Origin: Acarospora socialis
Lineage: Eukaryota; Ascomycota; Lecanoromycetes; Acarosporales; Acarosporaceae
Length of the DNA stretch: 64,000 bases
Assembly (NCBI GenBank): GCA_025617375.2
Contig: JAMYGW020000002.1
Span: 3,596,001 to 3,660,000 of the forward strand
Direction: 5' to 3'
Part shown: positions 37,701 through 49,136 of the stretch, piece by piece
How the letters are laid out: every line of letters starts with the position of its first letter
Position numbering within the stretch: position 1 is the first letter of the stretch
Translations under genes and position numbers: made by a program
Notes under the pieces: model-generated
Databases searched by the model: none
Seen by the model: the letters and a program-made list of their open reading frames with translations, nothing else
What the model was told of the DNA's origin: nothing

Positions 37701-39555
37701 ATGGCGTCCATCATCGCCGCTGCGAACGAGACGAAGAGTACGATGGTGAGGGTGACCAAGGAGGGCAAGAGGTTGACGTACGAGATGAACGTCATCCAGC
37801 AGCCGGAGCGTGCCCGGGCATGTGGATCGGGCGCCAAGTGTAGGTTTCAACCATCTCCGGTTCCCACCAGGCCGCACGTTGCTGACACTCCAACCAGCGT
37901 CTGCCGATCGACGTCCCGTCGACCCTCCTCCGGTGGTCGAGCTTCGCATCTTCGAAGGAGATGCCAAGAACGACGTGACTTTTTCGTACAACGTCAATTT
38001 CTTTCTGTTCGCGACGTTGGAGACCGCTCGTCCGATCGCGCAGGGTCGTGTATCTGCTTCTCAGACATCGATTCCCGTGCTGACGGGTATGCCGGTTGCT
38101 GGCATGGCGTACCTGGACCGCCCCAATCCCGCCGGCTATTTCATCTTCCCGGATTTGTCGGTCCGGCACGAGGGGAAATATCGGCTCAGTTTCAACCTGT
38201 ACGAGGAGGTCAAGGAAGCAAAGGACACCGACGCCGAGCCTGCTGTCAGTCATGCGGATCGTTCCAAGGAGAAGGATGGCAAAGTCAATGCGATGGCCCC
38301 GAATGCCCATGTCCACTTCCGCCTGGAGGTGAAGTCGGAGCCTTTCACCGTCTTCAGCGCGAAGAAGTTCCCCGGACTGGCGGAGAGTACCGTGTTGAGC
38401 CGTGTCGTCGCCGAACAAGGCTGTCGCGTCCGGATCCGTCGCGACGTACGCATGAGGCGTCGGGATAATAAAGGTGGAAAGGAGTACGAGGAGTTCGAGG
38501 AAGATGGCGTGTACACCCGGAACGATCGATTCGCCACACCGGACGTCTACTCCCAAACGCCGATGCCAGACCGACCACGCTCCGTCAGCCATGGCAGCAT
38601 CGATGCTCCCGGGTCTTACACCATGGAACCACAACGTCGTCCGTCGATGCAAGAATTGGGTTACTATCCTCAGGCGCCGTATCAGCAGCCCCCACCGCCG
38701 ACACCGGTTGCTCCGCAGAGTGCCAACAATGCGTATCCGACACACCTGGCATTTGGAAGTTCGTCCACGGCGCAGTACCAGACGCCGCAGTTCCCTTCCT
38801 CTCAACCCATGGCACAACCTGCTCAGGCTTATCCGCAGGATCCTGCAGGTTACCATTACCAGCCTTCCCCTCACTTGAGACAAGTCCCCACACCCCAAGG
38901 GTATGGGTATGGCTCCAGCCAGCCATATCAACAGCCACAGTACATGCAACCGCAAATACGTCAAGATGGTATGGAGTACAAGCCACTGGCCGACTATCGT
39001 CGCGCGTCCGCGTCATATCCGCAACCGTATCCTAGTCAGTCTGTTGGCATGTACGGTCAGGGTGATGGAGGATACAGTCGTCCCCAGTCGGGAGACTACT
39101 CATACTATAACGGTCAGCCGCAACCATCCGTAGCTCGACCGCCGACGCCGAGCGCCAGCAACCATTCGCTCCCGCCCCTGAAGACCCTGCAGCCGTCGCT
39201 GGAGAGGAAGTACGAACAGCCCCCGTCCGCGAGCGTGATGCCCGGGCCCATTGTTGGGCCACCTTCCAACCTCAGCTACGACAAGGCTATTGCGTACGCG
39301 GTCAATCCGCAACTGGCGCCAGTCGATCCCAATCGGTCCTCGAAGCGCTCCTACGGGTCGGTCTTCAGCTCTGCCCACATGGATAAGCCTCTCCACGGTG
39401 GAATGCGGCCGAGCAGCCCGCAGCCAGCTCCGGAAGCAGAGTTCGATGAGGATTACGACGGCTCTTTGGACTTCGCCGATCGCAATGTGATGTCGTACCG
39501 ACGTGCGGATGGCAGCATGTACAGGAAGAAATGCCCATCGCCTCCTTCCGAGTAG
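37701..39555 (+). CDS. veA: Velvet-complex regulator VeA
   Basis: Two exons, 37701-37839 and 37898-39555, encode 598 residues. VeA is the bridging subunit of the VelB-VeA-LaeA complex that couples light, sexual development and secondary metabolism. The N-terminal velvet domain (about 20-235) has the hallmark blocks LTYEMNVIQQPERARACGSG, SSADRRPVDPPPVVELRIFE, FFLFATLETARPIAQGR, AGYFIFPDLSVRHEGKYRLSF and FTVFSAKKFPGLAESTVLSR; the basic stretch around the splice junction matches the bipartite nuclear signal region of VeA. The remainder is Pro/Gln/Tyr-rich and ends with the VeA-specific KRSYGSVFSSAHMDKPLHGG block. The intron (GTAGGT...GCTGAC...CCAG) sits where it splits AK-SSADRRP. ATG 37587 is in frame without a stop and would add 38 residues; ATG 37701 better fits known VeA N-termini. 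Confidence 0.93.
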
Positions 39556-40742
39556 AGGCGCGTAGGATCTTGCTTTGAACTTGTCTTATATCCCGGACGC
39601 AGTCGTTCGTCCCCGGCGCAAGCCTGACCGTTGGTTGCCTCGATAGGCGTTTCAGGACTATATCGATCTCGTTCGCATTGTTCTTTCTGTTTCTTGCGGC
39701 GGACTAATCGGTGACGATATAGCTCGGGTTTTGTACTTGAGGCAGCTATATGGGACGCGGTGTGCATGAGGATTTGTGGGTTACTTGTTGGATAGGATTG
39801 CTAGTGCGTGCGTGTTGGGTTGGGGTTTTGTTGCCATCGATCCTTGCTTCAAGCACTTTGACATTTTTCCCATTCGAGCGTCAGTTGGTTAGCATGGATG
39901 GCATACGTGCGGCTCATCGTCTTTCAGCGCACAAACCTCATCGGCGGCTCTTTTCGAAACCTACGCTCATTGCTACTCTCATTCTTGCATAAAAGCTGCC
40001 GATCCGATCTAGAAGTATATACGCGTATGGATCTTGGGGAAGGTGTAAGCTCGTGTCGAGCTTCGTTTTGTACCTTAGGGATGCTTGGGATATCACTTAT
40101 TTATCACTGTTGAGGAGTTGTATATGCTTATCTGGAGCGAGCCATACTTCATTGTGCTCAGTCTACAGAGATGCAGTGCGATCTCGAGCACTACGCATCT
40201 TTAATGCCGGATATATGGAGCAGATCCTGGTCGTTAGGGGTGTGAGGGTTGAGTAGCTTTGGAGGGTTCCTCGATACCTGTTCATCTACATCTTCGGTCT
40301 TAGGGGGAGCATAAGGATATAGGTGAGAGTTGCCTCACTACCTTTAGTGGGCAAATGCTGCACATCTTCCATGTGGCAGCAAAACGCTGCTTGGTGCCTT
40401 AGCGCGTCCAGATACGGTAAGTGCTAAAAGTGAGCTGGCATGAACTCGGAAATATAGCCGATTGTTTACATGTCAACCACGAGGCCCCGTTCCGTTGGCC
40501 TCCTAATTGCATTTCAATGTCCATAATTGCTACGACTGATACATAATTTTTGGCTTGTGGCCCCAGTCTGGAGACCTCTGGTCACGGCCGTGTGTACACC
40601 TCTGAGTTTTGGACGTTACATACCACAGGTGACTGGATTCACTCTGAGGCGGGCTCATGGTTATCTTGATCCACCAGACGCGCATTTCCTCACTATCTTT
40701 CCCTACCGTCTACCACAGTCCTTCCAAATAATAAGCTCAGCC
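39556..40742. other. Intergenic, no gene seen
   Basis: This contains the veA 3' UTR and the next promoter. Short frames only. Confidence 0.45.
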
Positions 40743-43391
40743 ATGGTAAAAGATACTGATTCACATCGCTCATCTGACCCACGAAAGGTTCGTCCGATCT
40801 CACGGCTACCCGCTCTCACCGCTCTCCTGCATACAGTTTGCCGGATCATTTGTAAGGATGATGCGTACTGACTTCCACTTACTGCTCAGACTACGTCGAC
40901 GCCTACGATCCGACCAACATCACTACCTACGGATTCAAAATTTGCTCAGCTAAAGAGCAACGGCTACGGGAAGACGCCCCACAACTCACCGGAAGACGGG
41001 CGTCCTAAGCCACGCAAACGACCTCACAGCCCTATCACTACCGGCTCACCCAATTCGAGTGTGGCTGTGGGGGCCTTAAACCGAACCGAACCGGATCAAT
41101 ATCCTGGCCTAGATGACAGAGACATTCATGTTCAGAAGCGAACCCGCTCTGCTGAGTGGCATTCGCATGAGAGCTGGCAACGTGAGTCGAATCAGCCCGC
41201 AGGCTCTCAGGGCAACGAAGAAGACCATTCTAACCTCGGACGGCCTTCGAGGTTTCTCGAGGGAAGTATGAATGATCGAGTAAGCAGCAGACTACCTAGT
41301 TTGTACATCCAAGATGAACGTGCTATGGATCGGTATCACGACGGCGAGACTCGTGATCAGACCGGACGTCTGACACACCACCCGAACAACTCAATCTCAC
41401 ACCCTTCAGCGGGCAACGAGACTACAAAATCTTTGGGCTTCTTTCGGTTCGGAAAAGCGTTCGCTAGTGCCTTCAATCCTGCAAATATATGGCAAGGTTT
41501 CAATGGAAGATCGCGAGAGAAGCAGGAGCCAGTGGGATATTCGGAGGCTGCACTCCGGAAGGAGCGTCAAGTCAAAGCAGAGAAGGCGTATGCGGAGCTG
41601 AAGCAAAGTGGGTTTAAGGGTACGAAAGGCGTTTTACAGGCTCAACACAGCAGCGATTCGGCGCATATCAAGTCCGAACATGATACCCAAGGCCGTAAAC
41701 CGTCTTCTCAGCGAGACTCCGGCATTGTTGTCGACATGTATCGATCTTCCGGCGAACTTGGCGGAAACGAGGGCATCTCCGCTGGCAGTGATTACCTCTT
41801 GCCGCCTCCGCCAATACCCGGCTTCGGGCAAGCTGCGAGTCCTGGCCCCACGGTGAGTTCAGGAAAAAGGCCTTCTACACACTTGCGATCCCCTTCTCTC
41901 CAGAGCCTGAAAAAGGCAATCTCTCAGGTCCAGTTGCCCTCGGCCAAACGACAAAGCGACTCGTTAGCCCCACCGTTGGCTCTTGCACACAATGCATCGA
42001 TGCAGGATGTCACTGATCAGAAGGCTTTGAAGAGCCAGCTTTCTAGGAGAGAAATCGAAAAACAGGAAAAGCTCGGCAAAAAAGTGAGTGATTTGGAGGC
42101 AAAGCTCAATTCAGCCCGTCGAGAGCTAGAGCATGCCATGGGAAATGATACTCTGCGTCGCCAACTTCAACATTCTAAGATCCCTTTCGTGCCAGGAGAG
42201 CTGCCCTCTTCAGCATCCGAACAACTCTTAAATCGCAACAGCAGGAATCAAGCCCAGCAGCATGCCCTCAACAAGCCGCAAACAGGAGCTGCGAGGGATC
42301 TAGATGCGGCTCTGGCGTCTTCCAAAGCTCGCACTTCACAACGCGATCTTCAATCTGTCAAAGCCACTGTCGGGCCCAAGGCCACGTTCGCAAGGCGTGC
42401 CGCTACGACGGCAGAGCAGCACAAGAAGACAGACTCGAAGAAACCGATCATCAAGAAAAGGAAGAGCTCCGGTGGAGCTGAGACTGATGTCAAGTACAGG
42501 CCAGATACTGATACCGACGATGATGCCGAGTGGGAAGCTGCTAAAGCTGCCCCAGTCAATAAATCAGGGAGGCCGAGGAAGTCACAAAAGCTTCAGAAGG
42601 ATGAGGTCTTAGTGCATCACGACAAAGTCACGGTCGAAGAGGCCCAGCCAACATCTAAACCGGAGCAAACGACCGCCGCTCAAACTGAACTCCAGCAAGC
42701 TGAACTCCAGCGTGTAATCAAGACGTTCGAACCTGAAGCTGTCGACAAGAACAAGATCATGAGGATGCGTTCAAAGGGCAACAGAGACGTGCCGTTCGGC
42801 CAATTAACTGAAGATATCGTCAACCTCCGTAAAGAGTACCCCAGCGTGACCGACGAAGAGATTGTCAGCTATATCGCCACCGTGCTAAACGAGCACAAGC
42901 ATGCAGAGAAGGAAGAGACGCATAGTCTAAGGGTCAGAGCACCTCTGGATCCGCTGATCGAAGAAAAGGAGAACCCCGGCATGGCGGACGGGAAACTAGG
43001 AGGCCAGGAGCTCACCTCACCAAGGAGACTGAGGAAGACTTACTCGGAGAAGACCCTCACCAAGCACACCTCCGTCACGCATCTTAACGAGCCACCCCCC
43101 ACATTTCTGGGCCGCCCTCGGTCTGCGTCTCCCTTGAAGCGAGATACCAAGATTTCTCCACGATTGTTCTCCCCACCACCAAGCGCAGATTACTCCAAAC
43201 CGGCGATCTCGTCTGCAACCTTGGATGACACGATCAGAGTCAGCCCGGCCAAAGATGGAAGCATTCCACCTATACCAAAAATACCTCATGAACTGGAAGG
43301 CCATGTCAAGCCCATTCAGCCTGGGGCAGTGTCCTCGGAAGTTATGTCAAAGGAAAAGGAGGATTACGAGTGGCCGGAGGATGTCTTCTAA
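40743..43391 (+). CDS. Low-complexity, probably nuclear protein; no named family
   Basis: Proposed exons are 40743-40787, 40837-40851 (15-base micro-exon) and 40890-43391, encoding 853 residues. I cannot name a domain. Visible features: a start MVKDTDSHRSSDPRK; basic stretches such as RPKPRKRPHS and KKPIIKKRKSS (nuclear-signal-like); a predicted coiled coil at KSQLSRREIEKQEKLGKKVS...LNSARRELEHA; and a conserved-looking folded block near residue 645 (FGQLTEDIVNLRKEYPSVTD) before a Ser/Pro-rich tail. The micro-exon is forced by phase: the 38-base intron with TACTGAC branch must be entered in phase 0, which works only if an upstream 49-base intron (GTTCGT...CATACAG) is also removed. If that first intron is wrong, the N-terminal 20 residues change but the rest stands. 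It may correspond to proteins annotated in Aspergillus as nuclear RNA-binding or NIMA-interacting, which I could not verify. Confidence 0.7.
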
Positions 43392-44106
43392 GTGTACGGA
43401 CTACCGCTCGCAAGTTATTTAGGTCCATATACACGGCGATTGGTTGGACATTAGGGATCGAGCAAGTGTTGATATGGGGATGAAATGAGCAGCTGGTGCT
43501 ACGACATGGTTGGAATGTGAATACCTTGTGAATAGGCTGGATTCGACTTTCTGGATGAAACTGATGTGTGATGATTCCCATTCTAGTACACGTTCTTCAG
43601 CGAGCGAGTAAAGCATAGCGTGCGCATCAAGTGTTCTTGTACATTTAGTCTCTAATAGCAATCAATGTTGAGTCGTCTTGATGCTTGGTCAATCAAATTA
43701 TTCAACAGTGATGTAGAAAACACCTCTTGATTAACTAATTGACCATAGTGATATTTCACTCAGATATTTACCTGAGGAGAATCAGATACAAGTCTGCCTA
43801 GAACCCTGTTCAGGACTGAACAGCCATGTTCTGCTTACAGCCATACCTCTAACTTAGAGTGACTGCAGAAACTCCCCGCTCGTTCCCGCCTTTACCCCAG
43901 ATTGACCCTGGAGATTTCCCCGCAAAGGCCACTCTCGTTTGATTATCTCGAAATGAATAGGAACTGCGAGGGTCTGGACATCATAAAGGGAGATATCTAG
44001 GAATTGTACGTAGGCCTCATCAATTGCTGCCGAACAGGCCTGCCTAACCTTCACTCTATCAGACCCTACCCGACAACAAGCAGCCTTCGACTTCCCCCTT
44101 CTCATA
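43392..44106. other. Intergenic, no gene seen
   Basis: No recognisable coding or RNA gene. The 3' flank of the nuclear protein gene and the promoter of the acyl-CoA dehydrogenase share this stretch. Confidence 0.45.
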
Positions 44107-45495
44107 ATGAACTTCGATCTTCCCCCAGAATTAGTTCAATATCTGCACTCTCTCGACGACTTCATCGAATCTTCCATCAACCCCATCCAGCACTCAAACG
44201 ACAACGACCGCTTCTTCGACCACCGACGTGAACACGCCCGCACCGACTGGGCCAACGGCGGCCTCCCCCACCCAGACTGGGAAGCCCTCCTAGCTGAATG
44301 CGTGCGCCGCGCTGACGCAGCCGGCTTCTGGCGCTTCTCCCTTCCTAAACAATATGGCGGCCAAGACGGCTGCAACCTCTGGATGGCAGTCATCCGCGAA
44401 CACCTGGCGGCCAAGGGACTAGGTCTGTTCAACGACCTGCAGAACGAGCACAGCGTCGTCGGCAACTTCCCGGACGTCATCATGCTGCTAGGCTACGGCA
44501 CGGAAGTACAGAAGAAAGAATACATCCCCGGCCGATTGGAGGGCAAATACAGCTTCACCTTCGGCCTGACGGAACCGGGCCACGGCAGCGACGCCACGAG
44601 CATGGAGACCCGTGCCGTCCCAGAAACCCGCCCCGGACAACCCGGCTTCGTCATCAACGGCACCAAGATGTGGCAATCCAACATGCACCGTGCCACGCAC
44701 AGCATCGTCTTCGCCCGCACCGCCGGCACGCCCGGCTCCGCAGCCGGCATCTCCGCCTTCATCGTCCCGCGCACCACGCCCGGCCTCGTCGTCCAAAGCT
44801 ACGAATGGACCTTCAACATGCCCACCGACCACGCCACGGTATCCTTCACCGACGTCTTCGTCCCCGCCGCCGCGCTCCTGGGCCCCTTGCACGGCGGCCT
44901 CGCCGTCGCGCAGGCCTTCGTGCACGAGAACCGCATCCGCCAGGCCGCGTCGAGTCTGGGCGCCGCGGCCTTCTGCATCGAGGAGAGCGTGCGGTATGCG
45001 AGGCGGCGGAAGACGTTCGGGAAGGAGCTGAGTGCGAATCAGGCGGTGCAGTTTCCGCTCGTGGAGCTGGCGACGCAGGTGGAGATGTTGAGGCTGTTGG
45101 TGAGGAAGACGGCGTGGGAGATGGATCGTCTGAGGGGGAGGAAGGGGGAGGTCGAGAGGAGCTTGAGCGACAAGGTGGCCATGTGTAATTATTGGGCGAA
45201 TCGGTTGTGCACGGAGAGTGCGGATCGGGCGATTCAGGTCAGTACAAACCCCTTCGCTGTTAAGGTTTTGTGGGAGGATGGGATTTAGAGCCGGATATGG
45301 ATGTGATATTGACGTGGATATGTTTAGGTACACGGTGGAATCGGCTACAGCAGACATAAACCGTTCGAACACATCTATCGCCATCATCGCCGATACAGGA
45401 TCACGGAGGGATCGGAGGAGATACAGATGCGCAAGGTTGCCGCCTACTTGTTTGGCTACATGGGTCCGCGAAAAGAGACGTTCTCGAAACTGTAG
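44107..45495 (+). CDS. Acyl-CoA dehydrogenase family protein
   Basis: Two exons, 44107-45237 and 45328-45495, encode 432 residues. The domain order is that of acyl-CoA dehydrogenases: N-terminal helices (about 1-135), a middle beta domain with the FAD/substrate motif FGLTEPGHGSDATSMETRA and ING(T)KMWQSN (about 155-265), and a C-terminal helical domain including KTFGKELSANQAVQFPLVEL. The family signature HGGIGYSRH...YRITEGSEEIQ is completed by exon 2; ITEGSEEIQ is the usual position of conserved FAD-contacting residues. These flavoenzymes take the first oxidative step of fatty- or branched-acyl-CoA breakdown; the subfamily resembles ACAD10/11-like fungal enzymes. No obvious mitochondrial presequence is seen and the C-terminus FSKL is a variant peroxisomal-type (SKL) tripeptide, so peroxisomal import is plausible. 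Third-position base use switches from C-rich to G-rich midway. Confidence 0.9.
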
Positions 45496-45611
45496 AACAA
45501 ACGGGAACGAGGAAATGTACATGTACACAGCTTAGACGGGATGGCACTCCGCCGAGGAATCATTGCGGTGCGCTTAGATTCCACCCTACTGTCCACCAGG
45601 CATCACGGATT

Positions 45612-47229
45612 CTAGAAGATTGCGTTTGCGTTGACGTGCGAGCTCACGCCGCCTGTGCAGCACCGCGTCAGCTGAAGCCATGGTGACGGCAATGTGGAGG
45701 AACAGAGGACAAGAGAACAACGCACCTGGAACGTTGGCGGGCGCGCTCGAAACGAAAAAGGTCCACCGATTCTTCGCTCGGCACGTCTTCGCCAGCTTCT
45801 CGAGGTCGAGCATCTCGCCCAACGGCATGCCCCACAGCGCGAGAATATATTCGTGCAAGTGATAGTCTGGCGTTTCAATTAGTGGGATGTCCTCGAGTCA
45901 CAATACGCTGCGTTGTTTATATGTATGCATCCATACCTGCATGTGTGGGCCAAGCTTCAAAAGCAGGCGCGTCTCCCGCCACGGCCGCGAAATAGCTGTC
46001 GTGCAACCAATCCAGCATCTTCTCCTCCTGTCCGACACCCGCCCACCTCTGACCGTCATCTGGCCCGATCGCATGCGGTCTCAACGCCATCTTCGTCCGC
46101 TCCTCGGGCGACTTGCTGTGATAGGCCTCGACGAAGCCGCTCCGGATGAACAGTATATCTCCGATCCGAATGTCCCCGCCCTGCGCTTGGGGCCGGATAT
46201 CAATACCCTGATCTTTGCCGCACTGGTACAATTCTTCGAAGCTGATGGGGTAGTAGTCGTATGGATCATACTGAATACCCTTCTTGTGGGCATATCCGCG
46301 GTAATCGAGCAGAACACCTCGACCGGCGATGCCATGTTCGGCCCAGTGGTGGATGGAGCATTTGTGATTGGCTTTGGGGCCGAGGATGTCTTCGCCGTGG
46401 GTGTTGTTGTAGAAGGTTCCGGTTGGAATGTGGGCGAACTAGGTCGATTAGAGCTCCTCAGCATGGCGGAAACTATATGTGAGGCATCACGCCAGGGACG
46501 GAGTTTAATCTGCTCACATGTCGGAACCTAAAACGACAGTCAGAGCCGTGATGGATCGACACCCCTAGACTAGAGAAGAACTCACCCATCCCACTGCGTC
46601 CCGCTCTGCGTATTGAGATGATACAAGTCATCGTACGCGATGTTCTCGGCCAGCACCTTGATCTCATGCTTGAACGGCTCTCGTCCAAAGGCAGGTGTTT
46701 CCGGCACGTTCAACGGCAAACTATTCCACCCAGACATCTTAGTCCTCTATCCGTTGCAAACACACAGCCCAGGACACGACCCCCCACATTGTAAGTTGAC
46801 GTACTTCAACGGCACCATCTCCCCAGTCCGGATCTCCGCCGATGCGGCCTTCACCCGCGCCGGCGTCAGGAGATTGATGCGTCCGATCTAAATCGACACC
46901 ACACACCGTCAGCCTTCATTCTCATATCTACACCTCCCTTACCCTCCTGTCTCCGAACCTTGAAACCGCCTTAGACCTTTCTCATCCCGAACAAACCATA
47001 CGCAAGACACAAAACAGAAAACAGAGAAACATACAAAATCATTCTCCCCCCACACCCACGCCGCGCCGACGGGAGCGCCAGGGAGCGACGGCAGCTCCTT
47101 GCGCGTCGGGAAGATGGTCGAGTCCGGGTCGAAGGGCGGCGTCGTGGCCGTCTTGTTGAAGGTCAGGAAGTCTTTGACTTGGGTCAGGCGCGATTGCGCG
47201 GGCGAGGGGTTGGGCGATGAGGAGGACAT
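45612..47229 (-). CDS. Cyclase-family (kynurenine formamidase-like) protein, seven exons
   Basis: Exons in reading order are 47229-47035, 46887-46805, 46720-46586, 46527-46518, 46438-45937, 45866-45726 and 45652-45612, encoding 368 residues. The protein belongs to the putative cyclase family (PF04199 type), metal-dependent hydrolases related to kynurenine formamidase. Matching parts include the GTQWDGFRH-FAHIPTGTFYNNT metal-site region, the GIAGRGVLLDYRGYA block, GDIRIGDILFIRSGF and the C-terminal LHEYILALWGMPLGEM-LDLEKLAK block. Exon 4 is just 10 bases long and supplies the (G)FRH part of the metal-site motif, with good flanking GTGAGT/TTTTAG and GTGAGC/CCTAG signals. All junction phases close. 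In fungi these genes often sit beside catabolic or tailoring genes; here the same-strand neighbour is a DUF4188 protein. The substrate is unknown. Confidence 0.88.
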
Positions 47230-47953
47230 GCTGGTGGGATTGGGTTTTCTTTGAAATTTGGGTTTGTGGAGAGAATTGATGTGGTTCCTGGGTGAGGAAG
47301 TGATTGCTGTTTTTGTTGTTTCTGCTTGTATGGGTTGAGTGGTATGTGGAGCTGTCACCCCCGCATTATTATCTCCGCAGTCCGGGGTAAGCGGCCGAGG
47401 TTAGTATGACGGAATGTCTGTAGTGAGGTCGGTCCAGGCGCTGCCGTACGGAGTACTCTAAAGTAGCTTCGTACGAGTACCTTAGCTCGGTAGCAATTGT
47501 GGCGGCGATCATCTATTCGTTCGAGCTCTCTTGGCCCGAAAACCGCAGGGAAAGTATTTACTAGCTAGTTCTTAAAATGAGATGTTTACTGGTGCTGTCT
47601 ACTGTCTCTAGAAGTCTGGGCCATGTTTCTCGGGACGAGCTCTATGATTTTTCGATTAGAATCTGTGCGCGAAGCTGCAGGGTTAGGTCCTTGTTGCTGC
47701 ACAAATCCAGCCAGAAAACATTTCGTGGAAAGAACGGAGATTGCTTCTAGCCTTTGAGGGCAGATGGGATGATGGAATGTGCCATCCATAGCACCACACC
47801 AATACGCTAAATCAATGATGTCTTTTGAAGCCTTGCTGTTCGAACGCCAGATACCCCATGCAAACTGGAGACGAGCGCCCAAGCAAGTGAGCACGAGACA
47901 GAACAGAGCTCTAAGGCATTGACGCCATCCTTTACAAGACCATGCGATACCAA
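47230..47953. other. Intergenic, no convincing gene
   Basis: A minus-strand frame at 47586-47894 (102 codons) has no recognisable similarity and I do not call it. GTACGGAGTACTC and CGTACGAGTACC words occur near 47446-47480. Confidence 0.45.
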
Positions 47954-49136
47954 CTACGCATAGGGATCCTCTGCCACACCCTCGTTCTCATCTCCACGGC
48001 CCGTACCCATCCGACCTGCAGACGATCTTAAACGCCCCTTCCGCGAGTCCACAATCGGGCTAATCCAGGTGTCTTTCCCTTCTTTGTTCTGTGCAAGGTG
48101 TGTAGTTGCAGCTGTTGCGAAGAATACCTGATCAGTAGTTGTATTGCCTAAGATTGAATTGAGACTTACAAAGGCCTGTCGGGTGATAGTTGATGTACAC
48201 GTTCTCCCAGCTCTGTTTCGGCACCGAATAGATCTCGTGCATGATGCCCATATACGAGTGCTTCTTGACCATCTTGTTCCACCAGTCCCACCCTGCGCGG
48301 TGACTGGGACCGCGGGCGAAGTGGTGCAAATGCGCAGCGGAGCGGAAGTACGACACGGTCATTATCTCGTTCGAGGCGGCGCGGTCGCCGAAGTTGAGCC
48401 ATGAGGACATTCCGAGAACTGCGCGCAAATGAGTTAGCGCTCGGGACGTGGATCGGCGTTGAAGGCGCAAGAACAAAGGGCATTCTCACAGCCATATTCT
48501 TCCGGCTTGGCCTCAAGCTCTTCAGCCATCGCCTTGAAGTAATCCGCAATCTCATTGTACCCCGGGGCGAGCATCCCAAGAGGACTACCATCACGAAGCC
48601 ATAGTCAGTACACCGCCTCCTTGACTGATAGTCTTGGAGCACTAGCTGCAAGCTTATAACTCACTGATTCGATCTCACGCCCAAGATCATCACACACACC
48701 TCCGCGTCCGCAGGCTCCGCGGAGAATCTTCCCTTCGCATCCGGAATCTGTGCGCAGAACTTACCGTTCCTTACCCCGTCCATGTATTGATTGCGCTTCA
48801 GGCCCGCGCTCATCAACAGTACGTCGCATATGCGGAAACCAAGAACCGCGAAGGCTGGTAGGAGGGCGTAAAAGCGGCTGGGGATGCAGAGGAGCAGGAC
48901 ACCCTGCAGACAGGCTCCGATGCAGAGCCATGTCGTGGTGGTGAAGTTGTCTCGAACCATCTGACATTCTTTCATCATCAGAGAATATTCTCCCCGCGAG
49001 GTGGAGAAGGTGAGCCTACGCCATTTTCAAGCACGGATACGAACTGACCAAACACCGTCCGCGTCGGCTTGTTGGTTTTGGTGTATTGGGAAGGGGGGCG
49101 GGTGTCAGTTGGTTTGACTACACCCTGGAAAGCCAT
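47954..49136 (-). CDS. DUF4188 fungal protein (putative heme-type monooxygenase family)
   Basis: Proposed exons in reading order are 49136-49041, 48960-48665, 48584-48490, 48418-48170 and 48111-47954, encoding 297 residues. The core matches fungal DUF4188 proteins: one hydrophobic hairpin (FTTTTWLCIGACLQGVLLLC...FYALLPAFAVLGFRI), then EVCVMILGVRSNHPLGMLAPG, the SSWLNFGDRAASNEIMTVSY block and a His-rich dimeric alpha/beta barrel stretch HLHHFARGPSHRAGWDWW, ending ENVYINYHPTGL plus a variable tail. Some relatives are annotated as monooxygenases; the reaction here is unknown. The four downstream exons close in phase. The first exon/intron boundary is the weak point: GTATCC at 49040 works in phase, but other donors (GTGTTT, GTCAGT with a different acceptor) do too. 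It lies on the same strand just upstream of the cyclase gene. Confidence 0.82.

Noticed and set aside
37840-38468. Read-through of veA exon 1 into the intron (long plus-strand frame ending at 38468)
   Set aside because: It uses the wrong frame for the conserved velvet domain; the intron 37840-37897 has good signals and restores SSADRRPVDPP.
37792-38964. 390-codon minus-strand open frame opposite veA
   Set aside because: The opposite strand encodes the conserved velvet domain with correct splicing; the antisense product is unrecognisable.
44488-45528. 346-codon minus-strand open frame opposite the acyl-CoA dehydrogenase
   Set aside because: It is a by-product of the skewed base composition of the real plus-strand gene; its translation is low-complexity (Arg/His/Gly/Asp-rich) with no family resemblance.
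45887-46531. 214-codon plus-strand frame and the 127-codon minus frame over the cyclase region
   Set aside because: The minus-strand cyclase exons explain the conserved signal here in another frame; these are shadows.
47586-47894. 102-codon minus-strand frame between the cyclase and DUF4188 genes
   Set aside because: No family resemblance, no neighbouring exons with splice signals, and length within chance.
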